Assembly (NCBI GenBank): GCA_015680685.1
Contig: MNCI01004147.1
Location: 603,035 to 667,034 of the forward strand
Reading direction: 5' to 3'
From: Gnetum montanum
Lineage: Eukaryota > Streptophyta > Gnetopsida > Gnetales > Gnetaceae
Length of the DNA stretch: 64,000 nt
Shown: positions 34,947 through 46,064 of the stretch, one piece after another
Layout: the number at the start of each line of letters is the position of its first letter
Numbering within the stretch: the first letter of the stretch is position 1
Made by a program: the position numbers and the translations under genes
The notes under the pieces: model-generated
Told to the model about the DNA's origin: nothing
The model's database searches: none
What the model saw: the letters and a program-made list of their open reading frames with translations, nothing else

Positions 34947-35784
34947 TGATGAGCTATGATATTGCGTATGCGACTACGATATCACGTTTACCCCCACGAT
35001 ATCGTGTTTGCCCCTATGATATCGCATACGTGATATCATGACCCGCCGCCATGTCTATAAATAAGAGGTGACTTTCCCTTATTCACACACTTAGACTTAG
35101 ACCCTTAGCCAAACTATAGCAGTTTTACCATTCTAGAGTTAGAATAATTTCCATGTTCCCGCAGTAGGAGTCTTAAAGTGAACAGATCTTTATTTGGGCA
35201 AATTGTACCTAAGCACACATTTGTGTATGGCAATAAAGATGAACTTTCTGATAAGCCTTGCAGCATGTGGACTAAGCTAAATAGGAATTAATTATTGTTA
35301 AATGTTTAAATTCTTTCCTAGATAATTTATCTCTCTCAACCCTTGACTCTCCTAGTTAAGTGCACTCAGCATGACCGCTTCAAGCATGTGTGTAGCACTT
35401 GGTAACCTAGTAATGATTAGTGTTTGGAAATCCTAGTAGCGTTACACTGGTTCAGGATGTGTGTGGCAAGTGGGAACAGATACTGGTGCTAGGGTAATTA
35501 GAACTTAGTCAGTGAATAGTTAATGAAAGTTAGTCACTTAGTTCTCTTCACCTTTCCCTATTAGCATAAGACATTAAAAAGATAAAAGATATAAAAATCA
35601 TATACCTCAAGCTTACTTAACCATACAACCATGACAATACAAGTAAGTTTGGGAAGACAACGATTGATTAACCTTAAGTGTTTCATTAGGGTGTGTAAGC
35701 ACTTCGTCCTTGGAGTTCGACCGGATCACACGTGAAATGCTCGTATTTGTATAGTTGAGTGTAGGGGTACCTCGCCACTCATCA
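34947..35784 (+). repeat. 3' LTR of element D
   Basis: TGATGAG...CTCATCA, 838 bases; TATAAATA 35056-35063, AATAAAGATGAAC near 35232. Longer than the 5' LTR because U3 has a full palindrome array. Confidence 0.9.
34955..35042. repeat. GATATC palindrome array in U3, element D 3' LTR
   Basis: Successive blocks such as ACGATATCACG, CACGATATCGTG, ATGATATCGCAT and CGTGATATCATG separated by short C-rich spacers, all within 110 bases upstream of the TATA box. Similar arrays in E (54203-54288, 60380-60478) and a remnant in F (52433-52460). Confidence 0.8.
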
Positions 35785-36600
35785 AATGGAAAGGCGTATA
35801 TCATTGTAGCAGTTGACTACTGCATCAAATGGGCAGAGGAAGTAGTTGTCGTTGATTGTACATCATCCATTGTTGCTCAATTTATATAACAAAATGTTGT
35901 AAATAGGTTTGGGGTGCCATGTGCACTGGTTTTTAACAATGCAACTCATTTTACAGGTGCCACTTTTAGAAAGCTAATGCAACGCTTAGGGTTTGAACAT
36001 AAATTAATAACAACCTATCATCCCCAAGCTAATGGTCAAGGAGAGGTAACTAACTAGGAGATCACAAAGATCCTAGCAAGGACCATAAGAAAATATAGGA
36101 GAGATTGGAGCACAAAACTCAATGATACCCTATGGGCTTACCACTCAACATGGAAACTCCTTATTGGCAACTCTCCCTACGAGCTAGTGTATGGAAAAAT
36201 TCCAATGCTCCCGATTCAATCTGAGCTCCATACACTCTCAACAACTTTTGACTTAAATCTTGACCTAAGTTTAGCATAAAAAGAAAGACTAATCAACCTC
36301 AATGTGGTAGATGAAAATCGATTGGTGGACCTATGTTTGAATAAACTACACAAGACATTCAACAAGCAATGACATGACCTAAGAATAAGAAAAGTAAAAT
36401 TCCAATGATGCGATAAGGTTCTCTATTGGAACCCCACACATGTACCTTAGAAGAAAAAATTCTAAATATTGTGGGAGGGACCTTACATAGTTGCTAAAAC
36501 CTTTCCTTTTGGGGCCATGATCATATACAAACCTAAGAGCCCTGATAAAAGGTAGTTGGTAAACATCCAATAGGTAAAGCTTTTTCATGAGCCCAAGTAA
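35785..36600 (+). pseudogene. Integrase of element A, C-terminal part after D
   Basis: Continues the frame interrupted at 27856: AYIIVAVDYCIKWAEE, FNNATHFTGATF (second catalytic Asp replaced by Asn, about 35930-35960), YHPQANGQGEV with the conserved Glu (about 36017-36045), SPYELVYGKIPMLP, DLNLDLS, and a GPY/F-like WEGPYIVAKTF near 36470. Ends near 36598 (stop after HEPK). No chromodomain. Confidence 0.85.
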
Positions 36601-38230
36601 GCCAATGCAACAAATACCTCAATAGATGAACAACCATGTTCAATTTTTTAGATCTCCTCCTTCCAACTCAGTCATGGGGGAGATGGCCATTCATGCTAAT
36701 TATCTATATGGCTCCTCAGCTTTTCTACTTTTTGTTTTCAACATTTTTGATTTTGAAAATAATTTAATTTTTACACCTTTTTGATTTTCAAATTTTTATT
36801 ATTCTTACAGCTTTATTTGTTTTACACCATCATTAGTATGCATGAATCCTTAAATATTTTACACTTTCTTGTATATTTTACTTTTTTTGAGTGTGATTTT
36901 GAATCTTTGCTAATAAAACATGCTTTATTGCCAATAGGACATGGGTTTCCATGGTTGCTACTAATGGTGGTTTATGTTTAATGTTTGTTTGTTAATGTCT
37001 GGTTTCTATTTTTGAATTTTTGTATTGATGACTCAATCTCAATTTCTTTTTCATGGTTACAAGAAGCAAGTGTATGACATCCACCCATTTCACTAAATCT
37101 ATGGTTTTCCTTGTTTTGTAAGTCTAAGGTCCCTTCCATTAAGTAAACTTCTAATCAGTTGGTAACCTTGGTAGTTTTTGGAATTGGCAAAGACTACTCT
37201 TTGTACTCTTTTACTTGAGTGCTTGGGTGTTTTTCATGAACTTCTTACCATTCTATTTCAACCACTTTAGGAAGTCAAATAAAGTCTTTACATGGTGTGG
37301 TTTCCATCCAAAAATTCAAAAAAAAAAAAAAAAACAACATGATGGAAATTCAAAGCACACCCCTTAGACAAATAAATAGGCTATAAGCACTGGTTATGGG
37401 ACTAGAAAGACATGTTACCCGTGCCTAAAGGTCCCCTCTATCTAAGGCCCTTTCTCACTTCCTATCTCTATTTTCTCCTCTTTTTGGAATGATGGTTGTT
37501 TGGTAGGAATACCCTTATGTCTCGACGTAGTGGATCAGTCTTAGAGTGGCAATGCAAAGTCATTGGAAGTGGTTGGTTTTGGTCTAGACTAAGGATGGAT
37601 CTTCTTTAGTCATTTTAAACATGCAATCCGCAAGGGACTTCTTATGACCTCAACTTGGGAATCCATTCCACCTTCTTCATCATCCATCACTACTATTCAT
37701 AATTCACCTTGCTACTGGTGACCATCTTTTTGATCCATTGATTTGGTTGGATGTACTTGAATTTTTCAATAGATCCTTCTAGGTGGGTTCTTAACCTTCC
37801 TTACCATTAGTCATCTATGGAGTCCACAGGTTCCTCAGTTAAAGTTATGTAAGGGCAAACTAGGCATGCACTTGCTATGGGGAAGACCTACTTGCATAGC
37901 TTTTGGTTGGAACATTATGCCCCTTAACCTTGACATTGTTTCAATCATACCTTTCACACACTTCATTGTGCATCCCACTCTATGCTCTCGTACAATCTTA
38001 TGACATTAACTCTATACATTATTTTCTCCAATTTCTCAGTGTTTTGAGCTCCAATTCCCTCTTCTACTATTTTCATTCCAATGGTGGCTTTTTGGGCTTC
38101 TATTTGACTCTAATTTCATTCAAAAACTCCTTGTATTATTGAAGTTTTTAGAAAGTAAAATAAAGTCAATAGTGATCAATAGCTACATTGACTAGGCCTA
38201 GTTGATTTAGTCGACCTCATTGATGCATGA
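36601..38230 (+). other. 3' region of element A upstream of the extra ORF
   Basis: PPT-like CAGTCATGGGGGAGATGGCC (about 36668-36688), T-rich sequence, AATAAAGTC at about 37277 followed by an A-run (37319-37334), GGTTATGGGACTAGAAAGAC, and the block AATCCATTCCACC near 37663 that corresponds to A's own target site in B. No coding sequence recognised. Confidence 0.7.
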
Positions 38231-38709
38231 GAAAAATACTATAAACACCACCTAACACTTTGTCATTTTTGCAATTTCTTTCATAACACAAGGGAATTTT
38301 TTGCTATTTTTCAGAGCCCAAAACCTTCCCAAGTCCATAACCTTTCAACCATTTGTTCAAATCACTTCATTCATCAATCCTACAGCTATCGGAGGTAAAC
38401 TATTAGTCATGGGGGCCTGCAAATGTTCCATTTTTGACAGAAAATTTTTCACCGTTTCTTTAACTCCCACAAAGGTTTAACTAGGAACCCAACTATTAAA
38501 CATCAAGATAGAAAAAGTTAAAGCCTTCCAACAAGATTTGATAATAGCTATAACAAATACTTATTAAATAAATCATTAATTAATTAATAAAACATTCAAT
38601 CTGCCATGGCTCAACCTTAGTCAAAGTATAACCAACTAACAAGAAAGGTATTCAAGAATTTAAAGTTTTACAATATATCCACTAATCCATGGATGTGTTG
38701 TAACCACAA
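38180..38709 (+). promoter_or_regulatory. Possible internal promoter and leader intron of the extra ORF, element A
   Basis: A U3-like GACTAGGCCTAG stretch is followed by ACTATAAACACC (TATA-like, about 38238) and a leader. GGAG/GTAAAC at 38395 matches the donor in B (43301) and C. The homologous acceptor just before the ATG at 38710 reads CACAA, not ATAG, so splicing would fail in this copy. Confidence 0.45.
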
Positions 38710-41473
38710 ATGGCACCAAAGGGAAAGCATCCATAGGAAGTAGGTCCCAACCAAGGGAAAAATGACTAAGAATGAGAAAGGGCTAGGAACAGGCCCAAGA
38801 ACAACTAATGGCAACCCATGCAGTGGGACCTCTTTAAGAGGAGCCCAAAGTGGAATCTATTTGGTAGATTCTGAAAGTAGAAGTAGCATCAAAATAATCA
38901 CAATGTGGAGAGGTACTAAGACTAGCACCAAGGCTTGAAGTCATGTTAACACAAGCCTGCCTCGACACCATCAAGCCTTGCAACATCCAATGTTCAATTC
39001 TCCAAGAAATAAATTTTGGACCATTTTTGAAGCATACCCCAGTAGAGGTTAAGACACAATTGCAAATCTTTCCCATGTGGCAGATTATCACTTCCAGTGG
39101 GGAGTGGTACATGGGAGAGACATACCTGGTCTTGAATAACAGAAGGCTAGGGTCTATCATTAAGATCAAGGACATCTAAGTATTCTATTTGGCTAAAGTA
39201 ATCACACAAGAACACAATTGGTAGAGTTGTCGACATAGGCTGACCTTGAAGCCAAAAACCAGTGGACCTATAGATGTTACAGGGTCGACCGTAAGGAGTT
39301 CGACGTGCTCACACTGGTGGAATGCATCTATTTCAAAATCATGACCTATCACCTCAATCCACCAGTGAGGCCTAGTAAGATTTCTCGATCTCTAAGTAGA
39401 TCAGTTATGGAAGGTTTATGGATTTTCAAAATCTACCCTTTCCATGCCTCATCAAGAAACTTTGCAAAAGGGCAGGAATCATTCGCTATGCCAATGATAC
39501 AATTTGACATACTCTTGTGGCTTCATGGTTTGAAATGCTAAAATACAAGACACCTGCCACCACCAAAGAAGAGGAGTGGCAACTACCACCTCTGCCATCC
39601 ACCTAAGAAATAACACTAAAGGCTCACACAACCATTGAGTGCTTGTGCAAAATCTGAGAGCAGTTCCTATGTGAGCATGAACAACGTACATGAACAAGTG
39701 GTGGCGATCCATCTGCATATCGATTGGTAATGAGTTACCTTAATGAGGTGGCTCGAACAATTAATAAATAGAGAAAGGTGGGCTAATATTCTTTGCCTAT
39801 TGAACATAGTTACCTATGAGATTAAATCCCAGTGCTTGAGAGGTGATGTTGTCCTTATTGCAACACCATCTATTCCCAAAAATTTCTGGGAATGCTATTT
39901 CCTTTTTGGTATGCTTGGAGGAGGGTGAGAAGGCAACTGTACTAGTGATGTGGCACCAAGGGCAAGAGATGATTGCTAAAGTAGCTGCTGATCAAGTTGC
40001 TAAATTACTTAATGCACTTGCGACGTTTGTACCAGATGTAGCTATACTTCAAGATGTGTAGATGTTTGTAGGCACAATTAATGCTAGATTAAATGTAACT
40101 TAGCATGAAGAATTGTTGGACTGATTAGTAAGGATTAGGCAATCGATTCTGGATATCTTTGATGTTCCAGATAACATCACTGCAACCTAGTTAGAGCTGC
40201 TTGAAGTAAGGGCAAGTGCATCATTTTTAAGGGGCAACTTTAAATGGCTCAAGCATAAAACCAATGCTTGGGAATGGAGATTGTTAAATTGCATGCTTCC
40301 TTTGCTAACCTTGTGCTCCTTAGTCAAACAATAACTAGAGATGAAACTTTTTAAAAACTTCAAGAATAATTCAAGAAGATTGAGGAGGAAGCGGTGATGG
40401 CCATCTTCAACTAGTCTGTAACAAAAGTAAAGACATATTCAATTTAGAAGGACTTGGTTTAGATGTGCCAGTAGAATGAAGCACTCACTACAGAAAATTA
40501 TTGCTTGTGCAATGTTGATGCCCAAAAAGAACAAATGAAATAATTCATTCATCAATAGAAGGAGTAGCTTGCCATGGTGAATATTGAGTTAAGAAGATTG
40601 TCAACATAGAATTGAAATCTATTTATGGAGGAAGTTCGAGCCTTACGCTAGAAGTCTACCATCGAGATCATCACTTGGAAAAATGAGGCTCTCAAGTTTG
40701 AAAGAGTAAAGAATCACTATATAGACTAGGTTGGCTTGCAAAAGGAGATCAATGAGAAACACATTCAATTGGCTATGGCAAAAGTCAACGAGACTCTCCA
40801 GCAACTCCAACATGGAAGAGAGGTGTGGCAACCCATCATTGATGGGATTGATGCTTACAACAAAGCAAAGATCCACCTAAAGGAGTTGTAGATAGAGGAA
40901 ATGACAAAATACATGGAGTTGGCCAATCTTTGCTATGCAAACTTGGCAATGCTGACTGCTAGACAACCACAGTTAGAATTATAAAAATAAGTGGTTAGCT
41001 CATAATTGTTGTATGAGGTCGAGTTTAAGCACCAGAAAGGCACCAAGTAGAAGCTTGATATAGCAAACGTTGAACTAAAAGTCCTTTGTGCATGATTCAT
41101 AAATTAGAGATCTATTTTCGAGAACTTGGTCAAGAGAAAGAATGATTAGTAGGAGTTAAAATATTTAGTCAAAGCATTTGACATTGAGCATAAACAATTT
41201 GCTACTTGGTTTATCAACATGAAGGAGATGTTCCCCATGATGCCCTGTCCATGAAATACCCCCATTCTAGCCTACATTGGAGATGTTGTGTGGATTGTGA
41301 ATGATCCCCAGAGTAAGGAAGAGAAAATAAAAGCATTGTTGAATACTTTCTACCTACCACCAAAATTTGTAGCTGTAACAGGATAGCCACAACCACCTCA
41401 ACCGTTGCACATGCTTGAAGCTAGTGAAGGTCCCTCAGAACCTTAGGAGCCACCACCTGTTGGGACCATCTAA
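38710..41473 (+). pseudogene. Extra ORF (aORF) of element A, about 920 codons, broken
   Basis: Lies between integrase and the 3' LTR, same strand. It starts MAPKGKHP and ends at a TAA shared with B and C. Following the frame across shifts: Lys/Arg/Gln-rich N-terminus; a block with KTQLQIFPMWQIITSSGEWY and MGETYLV.NNRR (about 39040-39150); LEAKNQWT and KEFDVLTLVECIYFKI (about 39245-39345); TSGGDPSAYRL (about 39700); a long Gln/Glu/Lys/Leu-rich stretch of coiled-coil character (about 39960-41100); and a C-terminus with MKEMFPMMPCP (about 41217). No signal peptide or membrane helix seen. Its IQV.YS.EAI..ALGLLD block (clearer in B) resembles the domain called putative plant transposon protein; that is an inference. 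Confidence 0.65.
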
Positions 41474-41714
41474 TCTTCACCATCAACTTCACACTGTTAG
41501 AGATCATGCTATCCAAGTTTGAAGAGTCATGTCATGGTGTTCAATTTTGTATCATAAACACCATAATTTTTGTAATTGGTTGATCCATACACTCAGACAC
41601 TTAGTTTTTGTCAAGCTAGTTTATTTTGTTTTGTTTAGAGTTAGTCAATAATCCCATACCTTTCTAGTTTTGTAAAAAAACTTGAGGATGAGTTTTCATT
41701 TAGTCATGGGGATA
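41474..41714 (+). promoter_or_regulatory. 3' leader and polypurine tract of element A
   Basis: The non-coding stretch ends GAGGATGAGTTTTCATTTAG and TCATGGGGATA directly before TGATGGG. The same leader precedes the 3' LTRs of B, C, D and E. Confidence 0.7.
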
Positions 41715-42626
41715 TGATGGGTCACAGTTGGCTAATTCAACAAGGCCTCATTAACTTGGCCCCATCGACAAGCCCCCATCAATGCATCATTTCAAGCATC
41801 GACTAGGTCCCGTCGATGCAGGATTCGCTTTTGCCTATAAATATGAGGTCATTAGCTACATTTATGGCATGTCTTGTTGTAGTAGTAGTGGAGCTCTTGT
41901 AGTTTTCCCATTTGAGAGTTAAAATATTTTCTTGAGTGCCCAGAGCAGGAGTCATTGAGTGTATGGATATTTATTTGAGCATTGTTGTACTTGAGCACGA
42001 TAGTGTGTGCGACAATAAAGACGAGCTTTTTAATAAACCTTGTAACATTTTGGATAGATTAAATATTTCATTTATGCATTTAATGTTTTCAATTAGTTAT
42101 TTAATATTTTCCAGTAATTAAGCTAATTAAGATAATTAAGCGAGATAAGCCAGATAGATTAAATACATAAGCATGATCGCTTCGTGCATAACATGTATTC
42201 ACTTGGTAATCCCAATAGCATTAGTGCTTGCTGCACCCAGTAGCATAGTGCTTGGTAATCCAACAGTGGATTTGTGGGTTTAGGACATGCATGGAAAGTG
42301 GGAATGGATGCTTATGTTAGGATTAGTTAGAGACTAATTAATTAGTTAATTTAGATTAGTTATTAAATAACTCTATCTCTCTCTCTCTTTAAGCATCCAA
42401 AAACATAAAACATAAAATGATAAAAATGATATGCTTCGGTTACTCTTAACCATACCATTATGCTTCACAAGTGTAATTGGGAAGACAATGAATGACCTTA
42501 GGGCAAGGTTCACTTCCTAGAAGACTAGTGTATTGGAAACTGTAAAGTCCATGGAATTTGACTAGATTGTGCATGAACACTTTGTGATTTGTATGGTTGG
42601 GCATAGGTGTAGCTCGTCACTCATCA
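41715..42626 (+). repeat. 3' LTR of element A
   Basis: TGATGGG...CTCATCA, 912 bases; TATAAATA 41836-41843, AATAAAGACGAG near 42015. It pairs with 21569-22466 through U3 and the shared GTGTATTGGAAACTG stretch in U5. Confidence 0.9.
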
Positions 42627-43608
42627 CTATCCCACCTTCTCAGTCATCCATCTATGCTTCCATAACTCACCTCATTACCTATTTCTATGTTATGCTCGAT
42701 GTCTTAATTTGATGTGTTGGAATCCTTGAATAGATACTTTCTGGTTGGTCCTTAACTTTTCATGATCATTAATTGACTATGGGGCCCATGGACTCCTTAG
42801 TTAATGTTATGTAAGGGCAAAAAGGACATGTGCTTGCTATGGGGAGGACCCACTTGCATATCTCTTAGTTTGGATAGTTAAGTCCCTTACCTTAGACATT
42901 GCTGCAATCTTATCTTTCATGTGCTCCATTGTACATCCAAGTCTGTGCTCCTTGAACTGTCATAAAATTCATTCTCCAAACCATTTTCTTAATTTTTTGA
43001 ATTTGTTGAACTCTAACATCCTCTAATTTCACTCAAGAACTCCTTTTATTTTTAAAGTTTGACCAAATTCAATGGTGGTCAACAACTATGTCAACTAGGC
43101 CTAGTCAATGTAGTTGACCCCGTCGACACAAGCCAAAAACTCTATATATACCGCCGAACACTTTGTAATTTTTTGTCATTTGCTTCATAACCAGAGGGGA
43201 GTTTTTTCCCTTTTTTTTAGAGCCCAAAACCTTTTGGAGCCCATAACTTTCTAATTGTTTTCCCAAATCACTTCTTTTTTCAATCTTGTAGCTACCAGAG
43301 GTAATCTCTTAGTTGTGGGGGCCGCAAACCTTAAGGTTTTTGATGAAATTTTTTTGAAAATTTTTCTAACTTCCCTAGAGGTTTAATGAATACAATAATA
43401 TGAAACCATCAATTTTTGAGAGTTAACTCTTTTAACATCCTCTGATATGACTTATTAACATTAAAACACAAGTAAAATAATGATTAAAATTGATTGAATC
43501 AACCATAATCACAACTTAGCCAAGTGTAACTGTCCCAAGGATATAAGGTATCCTAATGTTTCCACGTTACATAATAACTGCTAACTTGTGATCATGTTGT
43601 GATTATAG
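42627..43608 (+). promoter_or_regulatory. 3' region of element B: internal TATA and leader intron before the extra ORF
   Basis: Resumes B after A. CTCTATATATACC (TATA at 43143-43150) follows a GTCGACACAAGCC stretch. ACCAGAG/GTAATC gives a donor at 43301; GATTATAG gives an acceptor at 43607-43608, directly before the ATG at 43609; and TGCTAACTTG (CTAAC at 43581) is a good branch site 25 bases upstream. The implied intron is 308 bases. The inverted copy C has the same donor and acceptor 310 bases apart. Confidence 0.55.
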
Positions 43609-44934
43609 ATGGTGCTAAGATTGAAATGACCATAGGAGAGAGGACCCTCTCAACCAAGGGAGAAATGACCTAGAACTAGAAGGGGCCAGCAAGAATAAGC
43701 CTAGGAACAAACAAAAGAAACCCATGCAACGAGACCTCTTTGGAAGGATCTCGAAGTGGAATTTGTTAGACAGGTTCTTGAAGAAGAGGCTACAATAGAA
43801 TAATTGTAGTGAGAAGAGGTACCAGGGCTCATACTGAGACTTGAAGTCACATTAACACAAGCCTACCTCAACACAATTAGGCCTTGTGATGTCCAACACT
43901 TAGTTTTTCAGGAATTGAACTTCCCATGTGGCCAATCATCACTTTCAGCAGGGAGTGGTACATAGGAGAGATGTACCTCTTCTAGAATAACAGAAGGGTA
44001 GGATCCATGGTGAAGATCAAGGTTATTCAAGTGTCCTACTCGATTGAAGCCATAGCATAGGCTCTTGGGTTACTTGATTCTGGGACAAAATTGGCAGAGC
44101 TATCTACAGAATCTAACCTAGAGGCCAAAAAGGAGTGGACCTAGTGGTGTTATGAGGTTGACCATAAGGAGTTTGACATGCTCACACTAATGGAATGTGT
44201 ATACTTCAAGATAGTGGCCTACCACTTAAATCCAATGATGAAGCCGAGTAAGGTAATTATCTTCTTCACTCGAGCATGCACCACTCCAAGAAGAAGATTT
44301 CTAGCAAGACTTCTATAATTTATCTATCTAGAGATCAAAAATGTTTCAAAGAAAATGAACATGGAAAAAAACCCTACCTTTTCCATGCATCATTCAAAAA
44401 CTTTGCAAAACGATAGGGATAATCCGCTACACTAATGACACAATCAAACATATTCCCATTGCCTCTTGGTTTGAGATGATGAAGAATAAGATGTCTGTCA
44501 TGTCCAAGGAAGAGGAGTAGCAACCAACACCTTTACCACCCACTCAAGTAATAATGTTGGAGGCTTGCATAGCCATTGAGTGGTTGCGCAAAATTCGAGA
44601 ATAGCTCTTGCATGAGTAAGAGTAGCGAGCAGGAACAAGTGGTGGAGATCCATCTGTATATCGACCAGCGATGAGTCACCTTAATGAAGTGGCTTAAATA
44701 ATTACTTAGATGGAAGGAGGTGGCCCAATATTCTCAGCCCAATGAACATAGTTGCTTGCAAAATCAAATTCCAGTGCCTGAGAAGTGACGGTGTCTCTAT
44801 CTCAACACCATTTATTCCTAGAAATCTCTAGGAATGTTGCCCCCTTTTCAGTGCACTTGGAGGAGGGTGAGGAGGCAACTATACTGGTGATTCTACACCA
44901 AGGGTAGGAGATAGTTGCAGAAGTGATTATTGAT
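43609..44934 (+). pseudogene. Extra ORF of element B, first part, broken
   Basis: Homologous to 38710-40000 of A. Clear blocks: ALGLLDSGTKLAELSTESNL (about 44058-44117), LEAKKEWT, DHKEFDMLTLMECVYFKI (about 44158-44215) and YHLNPMMKPSK. The MPHT-like His/Phe block near 44380 and SGGDPSVYRPAMSHLNE (about 44637-44690) follow. Interrupted at 44935 by element C; continues at 48842. Confidence 0.65.
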
Positions 44935-45819
44935 TGATGAGTGGTGAGGTACCTCCATGCCCAACCTTATGAATCACAAAGCATTCAAGCATGATTCAGT
45001 TGAATACCATGGGCTTTATAATTTTTGGTACACTAGTCTTCTAAGAAGTAAACCTTGCCCTAAGGTCATTCATTGACTTCCCGATTACACTTGTGAAGCA
45101 TAATGGTATGGTTAAGAGTAATTGAGGCATATCATTTTTATCATTTTATGTTTTATGTTTTTGGATGCTTAAAGAGAGAGAGACAGAGATAGAATGATTT
45201 AATGACTAATCTAAATTAACTAACTAATTGGTGTTAACTAATCCTAACATAAGCATCCATTTCCAAGTGCTATGCTACTGGGTGCTAATCCTAACTTTTT
45301 GTACATGTCATGAACCCACGTATCTATTGCTGGGTTACCAAGTGCTATGCTACTGGGTGCACCAAGCACTAACGTTACTGGGATTACCAATAAAATACAT
45401 GTTATGCTCGAAGCAGTCGTACTTATATGTTTAATTTATCTATCTTATCTTTCTTAATTATCTTAATTAGCTTAATTATTGAAAAATATTGAATAACTAA
45501 TTAAAAACATTGAATGTATAAATGAAATATGTAATCTATCCAAAATGCTGCAAGGTTTATCAGAAAGCTTGTCCTTATTGCTACACACATTGTCATGCTC
45601 AGGTAAAATAATGCTTGAATAAAGATCCATACACTTAATGACTCCTATTGCAGGCACTTGGGAGAAATATTCTAACTTTAAAATGTAAAAACTACAAGAG
45701 TTCGACTACTACTAAAATTTTGTTACCATAAATGTAGTTGGTGAGTGCATATTTATAGTTAAAAAGTAGACCCCTATGTCAACAAGGCCTCGTTGACATA
45801 ACCAAAACACAACTCATCA
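44935..45819 (-). repeat. 3' LTR of element C, inverted
   Basis: Complement of TGATGAG...CTCATCA, 885 bases. On the minus strand a TATAAATA near 45755 and an AATAA-type signal near 45580. U5 holds three TTGGTAA.CC/TTGGTGCA-type repeats. The adjoining TACCCCCATGA (45820) is the complement of the PPT. Confidence 0.85.
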
Positions 45820-46064
45820 TACCCCCATGACTAAATGAAAACTCATCTTTGAGTTCCTTTATAAAATTGGGAAGGTATGCGATTATTGATTAACTCTTAA
45901 CAAAATAAGAAAAAATAGACAGACTTGACCAAACTGAGTGCTTGAGTGTACAGATCAACACATTACAAAAATTATGGTGTTCATGACACAAAATTGAACA
46001 CCATGATGTAAATTTTCAATCTTAGACAACATGCCCTCTGATGGTATGAAGTTGGTGGAGAAGG

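Larger units (their letters stand above)
27857..35784 (+). mobile_element. Element D: non-autonomous gag-protease gypsy element
   Basis: A complete element with perfect 5-base duplication AATGG (27852-27856 and 35785-35789) in the integrase of A. LTRs 27857-28621 and 34947-35784, primer site, gag, protease, then directly the PPT-like sequence that follows integrase in A and B, a 3' region and the PPT. RT, RNase H, integrase and the extra ORF are absent, and the join is the same type as in E and F. Over about 245 aligned LTR bases near R I counted 17 differences, 14 of them transitions. An assembly gap lies in its 3' region. Confidence 0.88.
21569..42626 (+). mobile_element. Element A: autonomous-type Ty3/gypsy element carrying D
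   Basis: Bounded by related LTRs (21569-22466 and 41715-42626) and the duplication CCATC (21564-21568) / CTATC (42627-42631), one transition apart. The empty site is seen in A's own 3' region (near 37663, AATCCATTCCACC), so A landed in the homologous 3' region of its relative B. Internal order: tRNA-Asp site, gag, protease, RT, RNase H, integrase (split by D), 3' region with extra ORF, PPT. Broken by stops throughout, but less frameshifted than B in protease and RT. Confidence 0.88.

Noticed and set aside
38710-41473. Extra ORF as an env-like gene
   Set aside because: No signal peptide, hydrophobic fusion-like segment or membrane anchor could be seen; the protein is charged and coiled-coil-like.
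21569-42626. Reading A, B or H as endogenous virus or functional gene
   Set aside because: All are Ty3/gypsy retrotransposons without env, with stops and altered catalytic residues (A: DSS in protease, DE in RT, Asn for Asp in integrase).
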